The notes under the pieces: generated by a model
Database searches by the model: none
The model's input: the letters and a program-made list of their open reading frames with translations, nothing else
Told to the model about the DNA's origin: nothing
Assembly (NCBI GenBank): GCA_905250025.1
Contig: CAJNOJ010000430.1
Coordinates: forward strand, 1 to 64,000
Length of the DNA: 64,000 nt
Direction: 5' to 3'
DNA from: Adineta ricciae
Lineage: Eukaryota; Rotifera; Eurotatoria; Adinetida; Adinetidae
Translations under genes and position numbers: made by a program
Shown: positions 21,832 to 34,929 of the stretch, in pieces
How positions within the stretch are numbered: position 1 is the stretch's first letter
Layout: every line of letters begins with the position of its first letter

Positions 21832-22899
21832 TTACTGAACGATTTTCTTATCAATATGATCGAATTTTTTTCTATCTTCCAATCCTAACTTAACAGCTTC
21901 CTCTAGACCTGAACATGTAAGAAGATAATCTTCTTGACCTCCTTCGATGAACTTTGAGGCATCGTATAACGGATGAAATGTAGCATCTATTTTCAACGAT
22001 TCAATAATATTGGTAATATTTGGTCCAAAATATTTCAAATTCTTCGGCATGGTCTTTCGAACAAGATTTCTAAATTCTTCATAATCAATTACCTTCAAGT
22101 CCGGTAAAAGTTTCTTCAATGCTCTATTCACATATATACGATGTGGAATAAATGGAGCCATAACTCGTCCGACTTTGTCAGGATGATTTAATGTTAACAT
22201 ATAATTTTCAAGCAACATTTCAATTGGTGTAAAACCCATGGCGTATTCGAAGGCATAGCCTAACGTAGCGAACATACGAGAAATACGCCAAACTGCATAA
22301 GCTTGACCTGGGTCAGTTGCACCAATGATATAAAGTGGCTCAAAGAGTGTACCTTTGAGACCTTCATCCATTTTAGCTTGCATATAATTATACAACCATC
22401 TCTTATATTGAAAATAACCATTAATCCAATAGAAATCTTCTTCACAATCAGAAGGCAGATCGTCCATTAAACGTTGTCCATAACTTCCAACAGCATAAAG
22501 ATGTTTAGGATACTCAGGATCCATACAATATCGTACTAATGCTTTCGTACAATTAATCCACGGTTGAAAATATGCTATTGGTTTACCATATGCCGTATCA
22601 CATGCCAGATGATGAACTGATTTAACAGTTTCTTTATATTGATCGAGAATTGGTTTGATTGAATCATGTTTATTGACAAGATCAATAGTAACAACTTCGA
22701 CTTTTGATTTGGCTTCTGAAATATCAAGAGGAACTTTGAATGCATCTATTTGTGATTGAATAGTTCGCCAAAATGCATCATGATCGCTATTTCTGGTAAC
22801 ACATATTATTTGATCAATATTTTCCTGATGTATCAAATCAGACAATAAATGGATACCAAGATAACCTGTGGAACCTGTTAAAACAACTGAGTGTACCAT
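21832..22899 (-). CDS. NAD(P)-dependent thioester-reductase / fatty-acyl-reductase-like enzyme (355 residues)
   Basis: Single-exon frame. The N-terminus has a Rossmann nucleotide motif TGSTGYLGIHLL (TGxxGxxG). 'VVTIDLVN' and 'VKSVHHLACD' match the second and third strands of extended short-chain reductases. The YxxxK catalytic pair is 'YFQYKRW' at about residues 160-166, in the 'GYxQxKW' context of NAD_binding_4 (male-sterility / thioester-reductase) proteins. 'LYIIGAT' recalls the substrate loop. Such domains reduce acyl thioesters to aldehydes or alcohols and are often the terminal domain of NRPS/PKS proteins; here it stands alone. The lack of introns among multi-exon neighbours would fit horizontal acquisition, but this is not proven. 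A partial copy is at 56116-56631. Confidence 0.8.
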   Translation of the reverse strand: MVHSVVLTGSTGYLGIHLLSDLIHQENIDQIICVTRNSDHDAFWRTIQSQIDAFKVPLDISEAKSKVEVVTIDLVNKHDSIKPILDQYKETVKSVHHLACDTAYGKPIAYFQPWINCTKALVRYCMDPEYPKHLYAVGSYGQRLMDDLPSDCEEDFYWINGYFQYKRWLYNYMQAKMDEGLKGTLFEPLYIIGATDPGQAYAVWRISRMFATLGYAFEYAMGFTPIEMLLENYMLTLNHPDKVGRVMAPFIPHRIYVNRALKKLLPDLKVIDYEEFRNLVRKTMPKNLKYFGPNITNIIESLKIDATFHPLYDASKFIEGGQEDYLLTCSGLEEAVKLGLEDRKKFDHIDKKIVQ

Positions 22900-24540
22900 C
22901 TAAAAGAGACAAATCATATATGTATTGTGTTGTTTCAATTCGAAACTATTTACTCTAAGACGTCGTTAAAAGGATTAATCGTCGACATACCTGTATAGGA
23001 TCAAATATTGTTTCGCTCAAGCTTTTCACTACAATGATATATTGATGGTAATGAATAATTTTGTAAAGAAAATCTTACCTTATATAGTAATCGTTTTGGT
23101 AGAAGGAGACAACAGTAATTATAGTATCGAAGGACCTAATATCGGTTAGCGTGACCGAGACGTACTGCGTAGGGAAAAACAAGTCAAAAAGACGTCACTT
23201 CGATGATAAAACATCGGAATTTGTTTTCAAAATTCATTTATTTAAACCAAAAGTTATGATGGATAAATAACTTATTTTACAGAGAAGTATCGATTTTCTT
23301 TTCAAACATATAACATAAAATAGTTGGCTTTATCTCTAAGCAAGTTTGTCAAATAAACGTGGGAGTGATATCAAATGAAACAACTGAAATAATCAGGGAA
23401 GTACCTACAATGGTTAAAAGAAACAAGAGATAATTACGTTTATCAAATAAAGACCAATGAAATTATTTTAGACACAAAAACACGAAGTTAATGCGAAGAA
23501 TACGCCAACGATTGACACGTTCCTTGCATTTCTTTTCTTCTTTAATCATGGTTATCGATGCATGAAGTAAGTAAAGAAACATCATATGAAACGAATAAAA
23601 AATTGCATACAGATATCAACTTGTCAGTAGGCGTAATTGACGAAGGTTTTTTTTGTTGTTGTTGTTTGTTATTCATCAAAGGATCAAAGTATATGAAAGA
23701 TGAAATACGATCGAATGAGAATTTCTGTTTTGACTGATTATAATGTGATTTGGTTTTGGTATTTTTTCTTGCGAATATAATTGTTGATTTGTCAATCGAT
23801 ATGATAAAGTATCTCGGATAAGTTCGAGCTACAACATAAGAAAGGCCTTGGATATCAATATGCACATTCGTACGGAAGGTATGACAATTGAAATATGTAT
23901 AAAAGATTTGAGCACATACTAATCAATATCAATTGAAATTCAAGGATTTATAGATTCAATAACAATGTTATTCTGTCTTATGGAAATTGGATTTGTATTT
24001 CGGAAATAGAATAGAAAACAGATAATGGCCTAAGATCTTTCTTTTGGATTTCAACTGCAAATTTTGACATTTATTTCTGAAAAGATTTTAGACATAGTAT
24101 GTATTAGCATTATCACCAATCGACAATAGAGAAACAATTCTTGATTCTTAGCTATACAATCGTTGAATGTTATTGTAGGAAAAAATAGATAAAGAAAAAT
24201 GGTAGAAGGTCATATCGACGTGAATGAATCGTAACAGTATAAGCGTAAATATTTGATTTATACTCAGCATCTATTTCATAACTTTGGCGTGTTTGAATAG
24301 AATGATTCGTCTCTCAATACAAATGAGAAGATAAATGTATCTTGTAAATACTTTTCTTTCACTATTAAGCCCACGGCGGCCACATGTTTCGCTTGAGTAT
24401 TCTTTCTTTCTTTCCTTCTTTACATTACTTTTGAAATACAGTGAGAAAATGTATAATCATTCAACCATTTATCATTGAATAGATCAATATTGACAGACGA
24501 CATAGACAGAAATATTTGATATTATTCATCTTCATACAAA
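22900..24540. other. Intergenic region between reductase and ABC transporter (divergent promoters)
   Basis: About 1.6 kb between two divergently transcribed genes, matched through most of its length by 56632-58171. No shared reading frame is seen. It should hold both promoters. Confidence 0.5.
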
Positions 24541-27500
24541 ATGAATGATAAAGAACCATTGGTGAAGAAAACTTTTGATCGATTTAATAATGAAAATTCT
24601 GATGAAGATAACAAACCGAAACAAGAATTCTTAACTAACAGGTACGATAAAGTTACTAACGATCGTAATGATTTCTTTTCTCGTCATTCAATGCGAACAC
24701 AAAAAACAAATAAAACGTGTCAATTTTCGCCTTTCTAATAGAACGAAAAAATTGTGTTTATTGATAAAGAAAGGTTAACCTGTTTCTCCTTGGAACATTT
24801 CTCTCATATTAATTCATTTCGAAAATTCTTCCAATCGTAATTTTTCAAATAGATTTTAATAACAAAAATAGAATTTCTTTTCTATTGGCTCTAGTTTTTC
24901 TGATTGGCGTCAATGGTTTGACAACAGAACAGTTGATAAACAAAATGGAAACATCGATGATGACACAAATACAAAATACAAAAACGATATGGTCAGTGTT
25001 ATTGATTTAGTAAGTCAATTTTCTCATAAAAGATACATTAATTCACATATTCAATATGATTTAAGTTTCGTTTTGCTGATCGTATTGATTATATATTAAT
25101 GTTTATTGGTATATGTTTTCTATTAATAATGGCTGCTGGTATTGCAATTACTCAAGTTACTTTTGGCCAATTGATCGGATTATTTGCTGAAGTTAAACTT
25201 CGGGAAAATTGTCATCATCATCGACAGACTTCTGGTATTAATAATTCAAGTAACTATGTATGTCCACCTGGTATAGATATCGATTTAATATCATATGTAG
25301 AACTTCAATTGTAAGTTTGACGATTTGAGAATATTTCTATGAAGAAAGTTGTTTTCAGATTGTGTTATTATGATAATATTACTGTGGCATCTTCATCAGA
25401 TGTATTCTCATCGTCACTTCGAAAGAAAGTAATGGATCCAATTTATCGATTGATAAGTATGTTAATTAATATTCATATATGAAATAATCTATTATTTCTT
25501 CTTATGTCTCATTAAAGTTGTTGGTATTATTGAATTTATCTGTACTATAATTCTATTTATTTGTTGGACAGTTTCACTCAAAAGACAAACATATCGTATG
25601 AGTATTCGTCTTTTTCAATCACTTCTTCAACGGGTATTTTCATACGAGAAAATCGTAAATGTTCTCATTTGAACTACTTTGTCTATGTGTTTTTAGAACA
25701 TTTCGTATTTGGATAAAGTTGCAATTGGTAATATCAATTCCAAGTTGTTCGAGTGAGTTATTTCATATAAAATCATTTCATATAAATAAATTCTTTCGGT
25801 AGTAATATACGAAAGATTGATAGTGGTGCTGGTTATGAATTCTTATTCGTAATCGGAGTGATATTTTGCATTGTCCTGGACATAGTAGCGTCATTTATTG
25901 TTAATTGGAAATTAGCATTAGTGATGTTGTGCATTTTACCTATAATTATGATAACATCGATGATATTTTCAAAGGTACGAGAAATTTTTCTAACACAGAA
26001 AAAGATTTAGAAAAATCTTTAATAGATTATTTCTAATGAGGAAATCAATGTATTGAATTCGTATTCAAAAGCTGGACAAATTGCTGAAGAAGTATTCAGT
26101 TCACTTCGAACAGTTCTCTCACTCAACGGTTCGAAATTTGAACAAAATCGGTAGAAAAACTTTTCTTGAAACTAATTTCTTTGAATATTTATTAAATTGT
26201 TTAGTTACGAACATGAATTACATTCTACAACTCGAAATAGTATTCGACAGGGTGCTGTTTTTGGATTATTTGCTGGCTGGTTATCATTTAGTACATATTT
26301 AATTTATTCAGTTGGCTTTATTTTTGGATCTACTTTCCTCTTTTATCATAAAAATGAAGAAGTCGATTTAGTTGAAATTACTATTGTAAGTATTCACTAG
26401 AACGATATTTATATACGTTGCTTTTTCTCGATCGACTGTAATTATGGGAATCAATTGTTTTGTTTTTCCCATAGGTCCTCTGTGTGTTCGCACAATCGAT
26501 GACTCTTTTCAGTTTTATTGGACCTTTTCTTCAGACAGTTTCCGAAGCTCGAAGTGCAGCAGTGCCAATATATCGACTTATTGAGGCCGTATGTCATACG
26601 AAACTTCTTTTTGATTTGATTCATTTTCATGATATAGGGAAATGATGCGAGTATAAATGAAACAGAAATATGGAACGAGAGTGTGACCAGTAGAAAGCTT
26701 ATTAATACCAATATTGATATTAAATTTGAAAATGTTAATTTTATTTATTCATCGCGAAAGGACATATCTGTGTTAAATAATCTGAATTTTATCGCTCGTG
26801 CTGGTCAAACGACTGCTATTGTAGGTCCAAGTGGTTGTGGTAAGTCCATTGTATTCGATAGACATCTTATTGATGAGATTTCTTTTTAGGAAAAAGTACA
26901 TGCTTATCACTTCTTCTACGATACTATGAACCATCGTCAGGACGTATTTTAATTAATGGTCAATCAATTAAAGGATATGATCTCAAACAACTTCGACAAA
27001 CAATCGGAGTTGTTAATCAGGAACCTGTAAGTTAAGACTTCTTTTCTTTGTTTTCATCCATTTCTTCTAGATACTTTTTGCTACGAGTATCGCGGAAAAT
27101 ATTCGCTTTGGCAAAGAAAATGCTACAATGGCAGAAATTGAAGAAGCAGCACGACAAGCAAATGCACATACTTTCATCATGAAATTGCCAAATGTTTGTC
27201 GATGGAATTTAAATTTATCGATTCATATGCATCACTTGATTTCTTGTTTAGAAATATGAAACACTCGTAGGTGAACGAGGTGTACAATTAAGTGGCGGTG
27301 AGAAACAACGTATTGCTTTAGCTCGTGCTTTGATCAAACAGCCGGCTATACTTCTATTGGACGAAGCAACTAGTGCACTTGACAATATTAGTGAAAAACT
27401 CGTACAAGAAGCACTTGACAGAGCCTATCAAGGTATTTATACACATAATAGAAGACAGATATTGATATATTTTGTTACATTTAGGTCGTACAACTATAGT

Positions 27501-30430
27501 CATTGCTCACCGTCTAAGTACAATTCAAAACGCTGATCATATTTATGTATTAGATAATGGTAGTGTTATTGAAGAAGGTACCCATGAAATATTAATAGCG
27601 AAGGAAGGAAGTAAATATCAAGAAATGATAAAAAATCAACAAGTAGAAAAACTGGATAATAGTGAAGATGATTTATATCGAGGAACAACAGTAAACGAAG
27701 GAGTGGGTCGACAAAGCAGTACGTTGGAATTCGATTATGATTTGTTTGTCTTCTATTTTTTACATTTTTATACTTGCGTAGCTAGAAACTCTCTCTCATC
27801 AAGTTCTAAGGAAGCTCCAGATACAGACAAAGTAAAAGAATTCACATAGGGTTTGATATATGGAAAGTTAATTAATAATTTCTTTCTTTTGAAGAAAGAG
27901 CAAAATCTCTTGGACGAAAGATCTATCATTATGAGACTTTTGTCAATGAACCGTCCAGAATTGTTTTATCTTGTTATTGGCTCCATAGCAAGTATATTCA
28001 ACGGGATAGCTGTACTATTTTTCGCGTTTCTCGTTGCGCGCACAATCTATGTAATGTTGCAAAGATCATTCGAATTGATTCTTTCTCTATTGATTTGTTT
28101 TCTAGCAATTTGCTATCTGTGAGTATCTGGAACGACGTCAGAGAATATTGACTTCTAGTTTCATGCTTGCATCAATGGGTCTTTTGGTCTGGATATTTCG
28201 TTTTGTTCAAGTAAATATACTTCTCAATATTCTACTTGAACTCGTTCCTTTGTAGTACACAGCGTTTGCCATATCAGGATCGAAACTGACTCATCGTGTT
28301 CGTTCCACAGCATTTCGATGTTTTCTACGACAAGAAGTTGCCTTCTATGATCGTCCAGAAAATAGCACTGGTGCCATATGTGGTCGTCTCTTTGCAGATG
28401 CATCAGCAGTACAGCAGATGAGCGGCACAAGATTAGGACTTATTTTTGAAACTGTCGCATTGATTTTTTTCGGTCTTTTATTTGGCATGTTGTTGAGTTG
28501 GCAATTGACACTGATTGCATTGTCTCCTCTACTTCTTCTCATTCCTGCTATGTACACGAGTGTACGTGTAGAAATGTGGTTGAATAGATTATGTGATCGC
28601 GTTCGTGGACAAGCGAATATGGTAAGATCAAGAAATTGTTTGTTTCATATAATGAATATTGCACAATTATTCGTCTGGTATTATCTTAATAGATTGCAGT
28701 AGAAGCTATTCACAATATGCGTACAGTTAAACATTTATCTGCTGAACGAATCATTTTGAATAAATATTCCGAACAGATGACTGCCGTAACCACGTTAGTT
28801 TACATCATATAAAAATGAAAACGTCTTCAATTTCATCTTACTCTTTTATAGATCATACCGAAAATATTCGATAGTATTCACAATACCATATGGTTTATTA
28901 TGGGTAATAGATTCAGCCACAACGGCATTTCTATATTTGTATGCTCTTGTTCGTTTTGAACGGAATCAATTCACCTTCAATGATATCATAGTGTAATCAT
29001 AACATCAGTTAGATAATCTAACGACACTCTATTATAATATATTGACTCTTTTTTAGAATCATTGCATTCGTTGTTTTCGTTATGCAAGCAGTGCGAAGTG
29101 TAGAATCTATGTAAGAAAAAGAATCGATTTTTAATTAAGATATCAGTTCAATATGACACTACAGGTCAAAGCAAATTGGTACTTCTCTATCTTCGATTAA
29201 AGCTCTTCTGGATCTATTTGATCGAACCCCAGCTATCGATAATACATCGATTGAAGGAGCCACGTTGGTAAGGAAACAAACATGTCTGTTTAATTCGTAT
29301 ATTCACATGTCGTTATTTTGATAATATATGCCTATAGGTTAATTTTGCTGGACAGATCGAGTTCAATCAAGTGAAATTCTCTTATCCTACACGTCCAACA
29401 ATTACTGTTCTTAATCAATTTCAATTGAAGATTAAGTCTGGTAGGAACATGATTCTAATTTAGTCTATTTTATGTGCTCTTTATTTAGGTCAACGTGTAG
29501 CAATTGTTGGTAAGATCTTTAAACTAATTGTTTCTTGTCGTTTAATGTAAATGTGGTATATGCGAATCAATAGGCGCTTCTGGTTCTGGAAAATCTACCG
29601 TTATCCATCTATTAGAACGATTCTACGATGCTGAATCTGGCCAATTGGTTAGTATGTTTCTCTAAAAGAGTCTTTCTGTCATTTAAAAAAAAAGGAATGT
29701 TGTTCTTATCAGTTGTCTTGATTTATTCGATGACGATTGAAAATAATCTCTTAATTACATTTAGCTCTTTGACGGTATTGATATTCGACAGTTGAATATT
29801 CTATGGATTCGTTCTCAGTTGGGTCTTGTTGGTCAAGAGCCAGTGTTATTCAATTTAACAATTGCAGAAAATATCGCTTATGGATTGCAGAACGTTTCCG
29901 AAGAAGATATCATTAATGCGGCAATAAAAGCGAATGTTCATGAACTTATTCAACGATTACCTCAAGTTAGTGCATGCAAAAGATTTTTCTCTCATATGAT
30001 ACATAATTCGATTGCAATTCTAGCGTTATGAAACAAAAGTAGGATCGAAAGGTAGTTTCTTATCAGGTGGTGAAAAACAGCGAATCGCGATTGCGCGAAT
30101 ACTTCTTCGAAAACCTAAAATATTGCTACTAGATGAAGCTACAAGTGCTTTGGATTCATACAATCAACAAGTACGTTTAGTCTTTTATATCACACGAGCA
30201 AATCGTTCAACATATTTATCTCATAGATAGTACAACAGACACTTGAACAAGCTCAAAAAGATGACCCTAGTCGAACATCGTTGATTATTGCTCATCGGCT
30301 TTCAACGATTCGTTCATGTGATCTGATTGTTGTTGTGGACAAAGGATGTGTTGTTGAGAGCGGCACTGATGCAGAACTAATACAACGACGCGGCGTTTAT
30401 TATACAATGCTCACTAGAAATAGTTCCTAA
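24541..30430 (+). CDS. Full ABC transporter, ABCB / P-glycoprotein type, many short exons
   Basis: The gene starts at ATG 24541 (exon 1 to 24641, exon 2 24895-25009, exon 3 25066-25310, and so on) and ends at TAA 30428-30430. Layout: acidic N-terminal tail, TMD1 starting '[17 protein letters not shown]', NBD1, charged linker, TMD2 from about 27930, NBD2. NBD1 has Walker [10 protein letters not shown], split by a 50-base intron at 26840-26889, signature '[16 protein letters not shown]', Walker B 'ILLLDEA' and the H-loop 'IAHRLST'. NBD2 has 'GASGSGKST', '[13 protein letters not shown]', '[13 protein letters not shown]' and 'IAHRLST'. Both ATP sites therefore look competent. The in-frame stop at 27847-27849 falls in an intron if the donor GTAAAAG at 27832 is used. 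ABCB full transporters export lipids and xenobiotics across the plasma membrane. Introns are about 50-100 bases. A partial copy is at 58172-63727. Confidence 0.9.
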
Positions 30431-30727
30431 TATTCTATGATGTTTTATTAATAAACTATAGCGGCAGCACTCGGTGACGATTAAAGAATAACAGGGAAGA
30501 AAATACTACGTGTATCTTTACCTTTTCGGCCGTGTATAGCACGAAACGGCAGTTTAGGTTATATCGCTCTATTCAAAAGAACTACCAAGGGGAGTTTCTT
30601 CACCAAGATTCACTGTCTGCCATTTTGTACTTCACATCCATTCGGTTTAGTGAAAATCGACAATCTTGCAGATTTGAAAAACTGCATAGGCTTTCCTAGG
30701 AGTCTGTCAGTACAAAAATTCATGTAG
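30431..30727. other. Downstream of ABC transporter, nothing recognised
   Basis: About 300 bases without a supported gene between the transporter stop and the P450 fragment. Confidence 0.4.
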
Positions 30728-30943
<216 letters not shown>

Positions 30944-32098
30944 TCTGTGAACTACTATGGTGAAGTTTATATGTTGTTATGTTCAGAAATGATCGAAATA
31001 AATCAAACAAAAGTGTCTTAAATACACAAGAACTTCTACTATGATATTTACATCATTCTGTTGTGTTCTCATTGGCATAAACAACATTGTCTATCTGAGT
31101 TGAATTGCTTCTTCACACAGGTTATTTTATTTATGAGAATGAAAGAGAATTAATCAGTTGAATAATCTGTTAGACATTATTGTTCATTCATTCATCGAGA
31201 ATTCCGTGGATCGACGTGTAATTCAATGGTTTAATAACTAATCACAAATAACTTCGAAGTAGAAAGAGAATTAATTGTGTATATGAAATTGAACAAGAAG
31301 ATCAATATGATCAACTCCTGACTCTTTTGTATGTGTTTGTTGATGACAATCAATCGATTTATATTTCAGACAGTTCAAATCATCGTACAAAAGTGAAGTA
31401 GATGAATATTGTCGATGAAATAAATGATCCGATTGATTTAACATTTGATATGAAAGAAAATCTTTATGTTCGTGATATCTCACCAGATCAAGATCGACGA
31501 TTTGATTTCGTTTTTTGAGAAATATAAATTACAAGAATAAAATGAACAATGACACAAAAAACTCTTCTTATTTCGAACAATAGTTCGCATAAAAAACCCA
31601 CAGTGATATCAGCGTTTTTCTGTTTACGAGACATTCATAAACTCTTGAAAATCTTATATGAAGTTAAAGAAGATTATGTACGACCGTCTTTTTACGATAT
31701 GAGTATAATCAATGGTTAAAAGCCCATTTGATTACTTATTGACGTCTTGTACAAACCTTAATGACAGTAAAACATCAAATGATAAAAAGAGATCAGAGCG
31801 CAGTCATTGAAAAGTTCCAATACAATGTTTTATTCGTTACTTTATTCGTTTTCTTAATCTGCATTGTATTTAACTCGTTCTGATGTCGAAAACAGTTGTT
31901 CCATCGTTGTTAACAATTCCAATCGAGATTGTTTATCGAATTCTTGATCAAATGATTCCAAAAATATCATGAAAAGTCTACGCGAAGTTTGTCAAAGGCT
32001 AAACAATGTCATAGACACCTATTCACCATAGAAAGTAAGCGTTTGAAATGCGTCTTCAGCAAACTTTCACATAAATACTGGAGAAATTCGATCGTGTT
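30944..32098. other. Gene-poor stretch with an NHL fragment
   Basis: Apart from the NHL-like remnant at 31423-31518, no coding feature is supported. The minus-strand ORF at 31271-31483 is an antisense shadow of that remnant's surroundings. Confidence 0.4.
31423..31518 (+). pseudogene. NHL-repeat C-terminal remnant
   Basis: A short frame ending at TGA 31516-31518 reads 'DPIDLTFDMKENLYVRD' then 'DRRFDFVF'. It has the order of an NHL blade (P-x-D-L-x-F-D, N-L-Y-V-x-D, R-x-x-R-F-D). It is preceded by a stop and has no partner exons, so it is probably the last blade of a lost gene. Confidence 0.35.
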
Positions 32099-33088
32099 TT
32101 GTTAAAAGCTGGAGAAATGGATTCCGATCGATTCGCACCACTTGCTAATGCTCTGAAATTCAATAAAGTAAGTTATGAATTATTGAAACTGTACACAAAA
32201 ATCATCTCTCTCTCTCTTATCATCATACACGAACAGACAGTCACGAAGTTCGAATTCAGAGGTGATCATATTGGAAGATGCGGTGCTGAAATGTTGGGTG
32301 AAGTGTTAAAAGTTAATCAAGGATGTTTCCATTGGTGAGATCACTGATGATTTAATTTTCTACGAATCGTTTTGACCCTGCAGGAGTGAGAGCATTGGGT
32401 AATTAATTAAAGTTCAATCAGGTATATTTTCCACGATTAAAAATCGAAATCATTCATATAACAACAATTGTTTATGTTTTAAGGGTGTAAAAATGGTCGA
32501 TCTAGATACCTGTACAGCTGGTGGCGAAGGTGCTGAAGCATTTTTTCATGCATTGACAACTAATAGAGTAGTTTCAATTTTTGTTAATCAAGACGATCAA
32601 TCATAACACGTCGATGGTATTTCGACACTTCAAACATTGGTCATACGTCGCTATAACATCAACTCATCGAGTGTTCATATTTTGGTAAATGCACTGAAAG
32701 TTAATAAGGTTCATCACATAATTGACTAAGCAAATATAGAAGAATGATTTTATTTTATGTTCATAAAGACATTGACGGAACTCGATTTCGAAGTGAATTT
32801 CCTAAATGATAATGGTACACGACATTTAGCAGAAGTATTGAAAATGAACAACGTAAGTTGCAATCGTCGATGATCTTCGATCACGTTCACTTTTCTTTTT
32901 ATCTATACAGACACTCACAACATTGAAATTCCGCTATAATTTTATCGGTTCAAAAATCACGTATGTTTTCGACATGATGAATTTCAGAATCATTCGAATT
33001 TTTCTTTCCATAGACACTGAAAAAAGTAGAACTATACCGAAATGAAATTGGTGAGGAAGCTTCGGCAGCTTTGGCATCTGTTAAACGA
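32099..33088 (+). pseudogene. Leucine-rich-repeat (RNI / NLRC-like) gene remnant, one repeat per exon
   Basis: At least six exon-like segments separated by GT-AG introns each encode one ribonuclease-inhibitor-type LRR: 'FAPLANALKFNK', 'TVTKFEFRGDHIG...EMLGEVLKVNQ', 'GAEAFFHALTTNR', 'SSVHILVNALKVNK', 'TLTELDFEVNFLNDNGTRHL' and 'TLKKVELYRNEIGEEAS'. This is the repeat phasing of NLRC3-like and RanGAP-like proteins. One repeat near 32386-32420 contains an in-frame TAA, another lacks its first half, and no start, NACHT or other domain precedes it. I read it as a decayed gene or a fragment of a larger one. LRRs of this type bind proteins; function here is probably lost. Confidence 0.6.
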
Positions 33089-34929
33089 GTAAGACAGTCG
33101 ATGTTTATTGCAATAATACATCGTTTTGCCTACTAAGATGGACTTGAACTCAGCTTCTAAATTTATGAGTAGAATGACATTTTTTCTTCGGAAAATCTGT
33201 ATGAATAACAATCGTTTCGGCTACAAGTACAGGATATTTTCAATTCTCTTCAAATAAAAATTTCTATTAAACAAGAAAATTGATCTAATTTTGTACATGT
33301 CTTGTCTTGATGAGATTTCTCACACATTGCGCAAATTAATGAAAAAAACAGAACTTTTATCCGCTGTTTCACCATCCATAAACTCTTGAAAATCGACAAC
33401 AACGATTTGTGGGTACGATTAAACACAAAAGTGAATAGTAAATAACAAAACTATATCAAGTAATTTGTTTTTTGATTAGTATATTGGAAAGAACTCTTAT
33501 CAGACAATATTTTAAAGGAAAAAGTCACACTTTGCTGATTTTGTATATGGAAAAATTATTTTACACGTCATTTTTCTGTTTTTTAAATTAGCTGAATTGC
33601 ATTAACATACGTGACTATATTCGTAGTACTCGAAAATGCTTCAACTGAATATAAATTAAAGAAGATTAAATACAATGTTGACAAATCTTTGAAATTTTTC
33701 GAACAACGTGCTTCGGATGCTGTTAAAATAACATGCGTTGCTTTTATTGGTGGTGTGAAAGAGATGAGCGATACTTGCAGTCAATTTCTTAATATTACAC
33801 AACAAGAATCAAATGAGCTATTAGTAATTACAACACGTCTGAATCCAGATGGCCAACAACAACAATAAGATTGATCAAGGCAGAGAAGGTTGCTCTGAGT
33901 AAAAAAGTTCGACTGGACTCCGTCCTTATATTGTTTGTCGAACCCAATATTTTGCGTACGGCATTTGTCTTCAACGGTACTTACAGTTGATTACGTACGA
34001 TGCATGCTGGACATTTGCGAAAAGACCATAGTTACTCCTTTCGATGATCACAGGTGCGTGAGTATCGATACAAAATGTACACACATCAACAAATACGATT
34101 TTCTATTCCACAAAATGATAAAGGCGCTCGATTATTTTCTATAGTGGGGAGGAGAACTAGCTCACACCGAAGGCCCTGATAATGACATCATATGTCCTCT
34201 GGAAATACGATACAAAAGAAATAGAGAAGTCATAGCACACGTAACCGCCACATGAGGGTGAGAGCGTATCACTAACAAACGCAAGAGTTAAAACAAAAGA
34301 TTCTGTAGCTTCTGAGGGCCGGTGGAGATGTCCCTCACTATAACTTCGTCGTTTTCTGAAATAACCATAGAGATTCTAGAAGGGGTAGTGTACACAATCC
34401 TGTACTCACTTAGACCAAGTAAATGCCTATGTAATAATATACATATCTTCATATGTGAAACTCCTGGATATCGCTACATTCTGACTACTTATTGTACTCG
34501 CACTCTCGCAGCCCTCAGAAGAGAATACACTCTGTTTTTCGTTCACACTCCAACAGAGAATATAGAGTTGATGTACTAAAGAACTGATTTTATTTTCAAC
34601 AAAACTATTTTATCTAGAAGATTATTCCATTAACAATAATATCACCCTCGTTTACATTTGGTTTATATCGAATTCCGTTTTGCGGCGTAATCGACGATGA
34701 CGATATTTTCGACGGAACCGAAACTGGATACGGGGAATTGTTTTGTTAGTTTTTCATTGAGATTTTATCCAACATGTGTATGTCTGATCAACACACCTAC
34801 TTCCTTTGTCATATGATCAGCAAATAATAACACACACCTACTGACTTCACAAGAAGGTGTATCAGGTATATATTATCGCATGTAATTCATCACTGTACTG
34901 TAGAAATCAAAGTTATTTTCATTGGTAAA
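33089..34929. other. Gene-poor stretch, one unassigned ORF
   Basis: About 1.8 kb. The plus-strand frame 33611-33868 (85 codons) has a helical, Lys/Glu-rich composition and ends in Gln repeats, but no motif identifies it. The DNA near 34140-34340 differs in texture (richer in G and C) and may be an old insertion, with no ends or coding domain seen. Confidence 0.35.
34867..34875 (+). promoter_or_regulatory. TATA-like box of the cysteine-rich peptide gene
   Basis: TATATATTA lies about 60 bases before the ATG at 34930, a suitable distance for a short 5' UTR. Support is positional only. Confidence 0.35.

Noticed and set aside
27847-27849. Apparent premature TAG in the ABC transporter linker
   Set aside because: A donor GTAAAAG lies 15 bases upstream and an acceptor TTGAAG restores the frame. 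The same arrangement is kept in the second copy.
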